A DNA stretch of 64,000 bases, taken from positions 6,700,001-6,764,000 of the forward strand of contig CM069765.1 in NCBI GenBank assembly GCA_036169595.1. Reading direction: 5' to 3'. Position 1 is the stretch's first letter, and every line of letters begins with the position of its first letter. Made by a program: the position numbers and the translations under genes. This DNA is from Dictyostelium firmibasis (lineage: Eukaryota > Evosea > Eumycetozoa > Dictyosteliales > Dictyosteliaceae). Shown here one piece after another: positions 63,895 through 64,000 of the stretch. The notes under the pieces were generated by a model. It did no database searches and was not told where the DNA came from. It saw only the letters and a program-made list of their open reading frames with translations.

Positions 63895-64000
<106 letters not shown>

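Overview
The window is nuclear DNA of a dictyostelid amoeba, almost certainly Dictyostelium discoideum or a very close relative. The evidence is extreme A+T content with long homopolymer A and T runs between genes, short GT-AG introns that are nearly pure A/T, stop codons that are almost all TAA, and coding regions full of poly-Asn (AAT) and poly-Gln (CAA) runs. Several genes resemble known dictyostelid families, and the tRNA locus carries TRE-like retrotransposon debris. I assigned exons by hand from reading frame, splice consensus and phase; every multi-exon model given here sums to a whole number of codons.

Layout, left to right. 1-1931 (-) is the 5' part of the DEAD-box helicase gene ddx56, followed by a small membrane protein (2635-3275, +), a FAF2/UBXD8-like UAS-UBX protein (3919-5484, +), a Pho80-type cyclin (5729-7008, -), AP-4 epsilon (8730-12150, -), the RIO1 kinase (12646-14511, -), a 60-residue protein with a 10-nt first exon (16009-16266, +), dynactin p150 (16373-20962, -), and a seven-exon EGF-like/one-TM surface protein (21461-25096, -). 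A tandem pair of paralogous genes with a shared intron position follows (25525-26993 and 27591-29399, both -), with a broken coding relic between them, then a cystatin (30163-30450, -).

30771-32910 is an accessory island around a tRNA-Gln(UUG) gene (32020-32092): two opposed gag-type zinc-knuckle relics, several inverted repeats, a duplicated tRNA-5'-half-like module, a candidate external B box, and TRE-like non-LTR retrotransposon pieces with a poly(A) tail.

The right half is mostly housekeeping genes: a GFA/CENP-V-type zinc protein (32911-33413, -), pelota (33821-35331, -), a phosphatidylinositol transfer protein (35961-37305, -), an NR2C2AP homologue (38279-38886, +), a GNAT acetyltransferase (39157-40047, -), ASCC2 (40853-44185, +), a TMEM129-like RING protein (44572-45885, -), PGAP1-type GPI inositol-deacylase (46685-51682, +), an ABCC transporter with divergent ATP sites (52128-56709, +), a TKL kinase ending in a CaaX-like motif (56898-58352, -), an RluD-type pseudouridine synthase (59380-61590, -), mitochondrial 3-hydroxyacyl-CoA dehydrogenase (61979-63163, +), and the last exon of an unknown gene (63453-63864, -).

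There is no operon-like organisation. The genes serve translation and ribosome quality control (ddx56, RIO1, pelota, ASCC2, pseudouridine synthase), membrane traffic (AP-4, dynactin, PITP, UBX protein, PGAP1) and signalling. The most striking window-wide pattern is strand polarity of the (AAT/ATT)n microsatellites: the five long intronic tracts all read TTA on the sense strand, whereas all the exonic ones read AAT.
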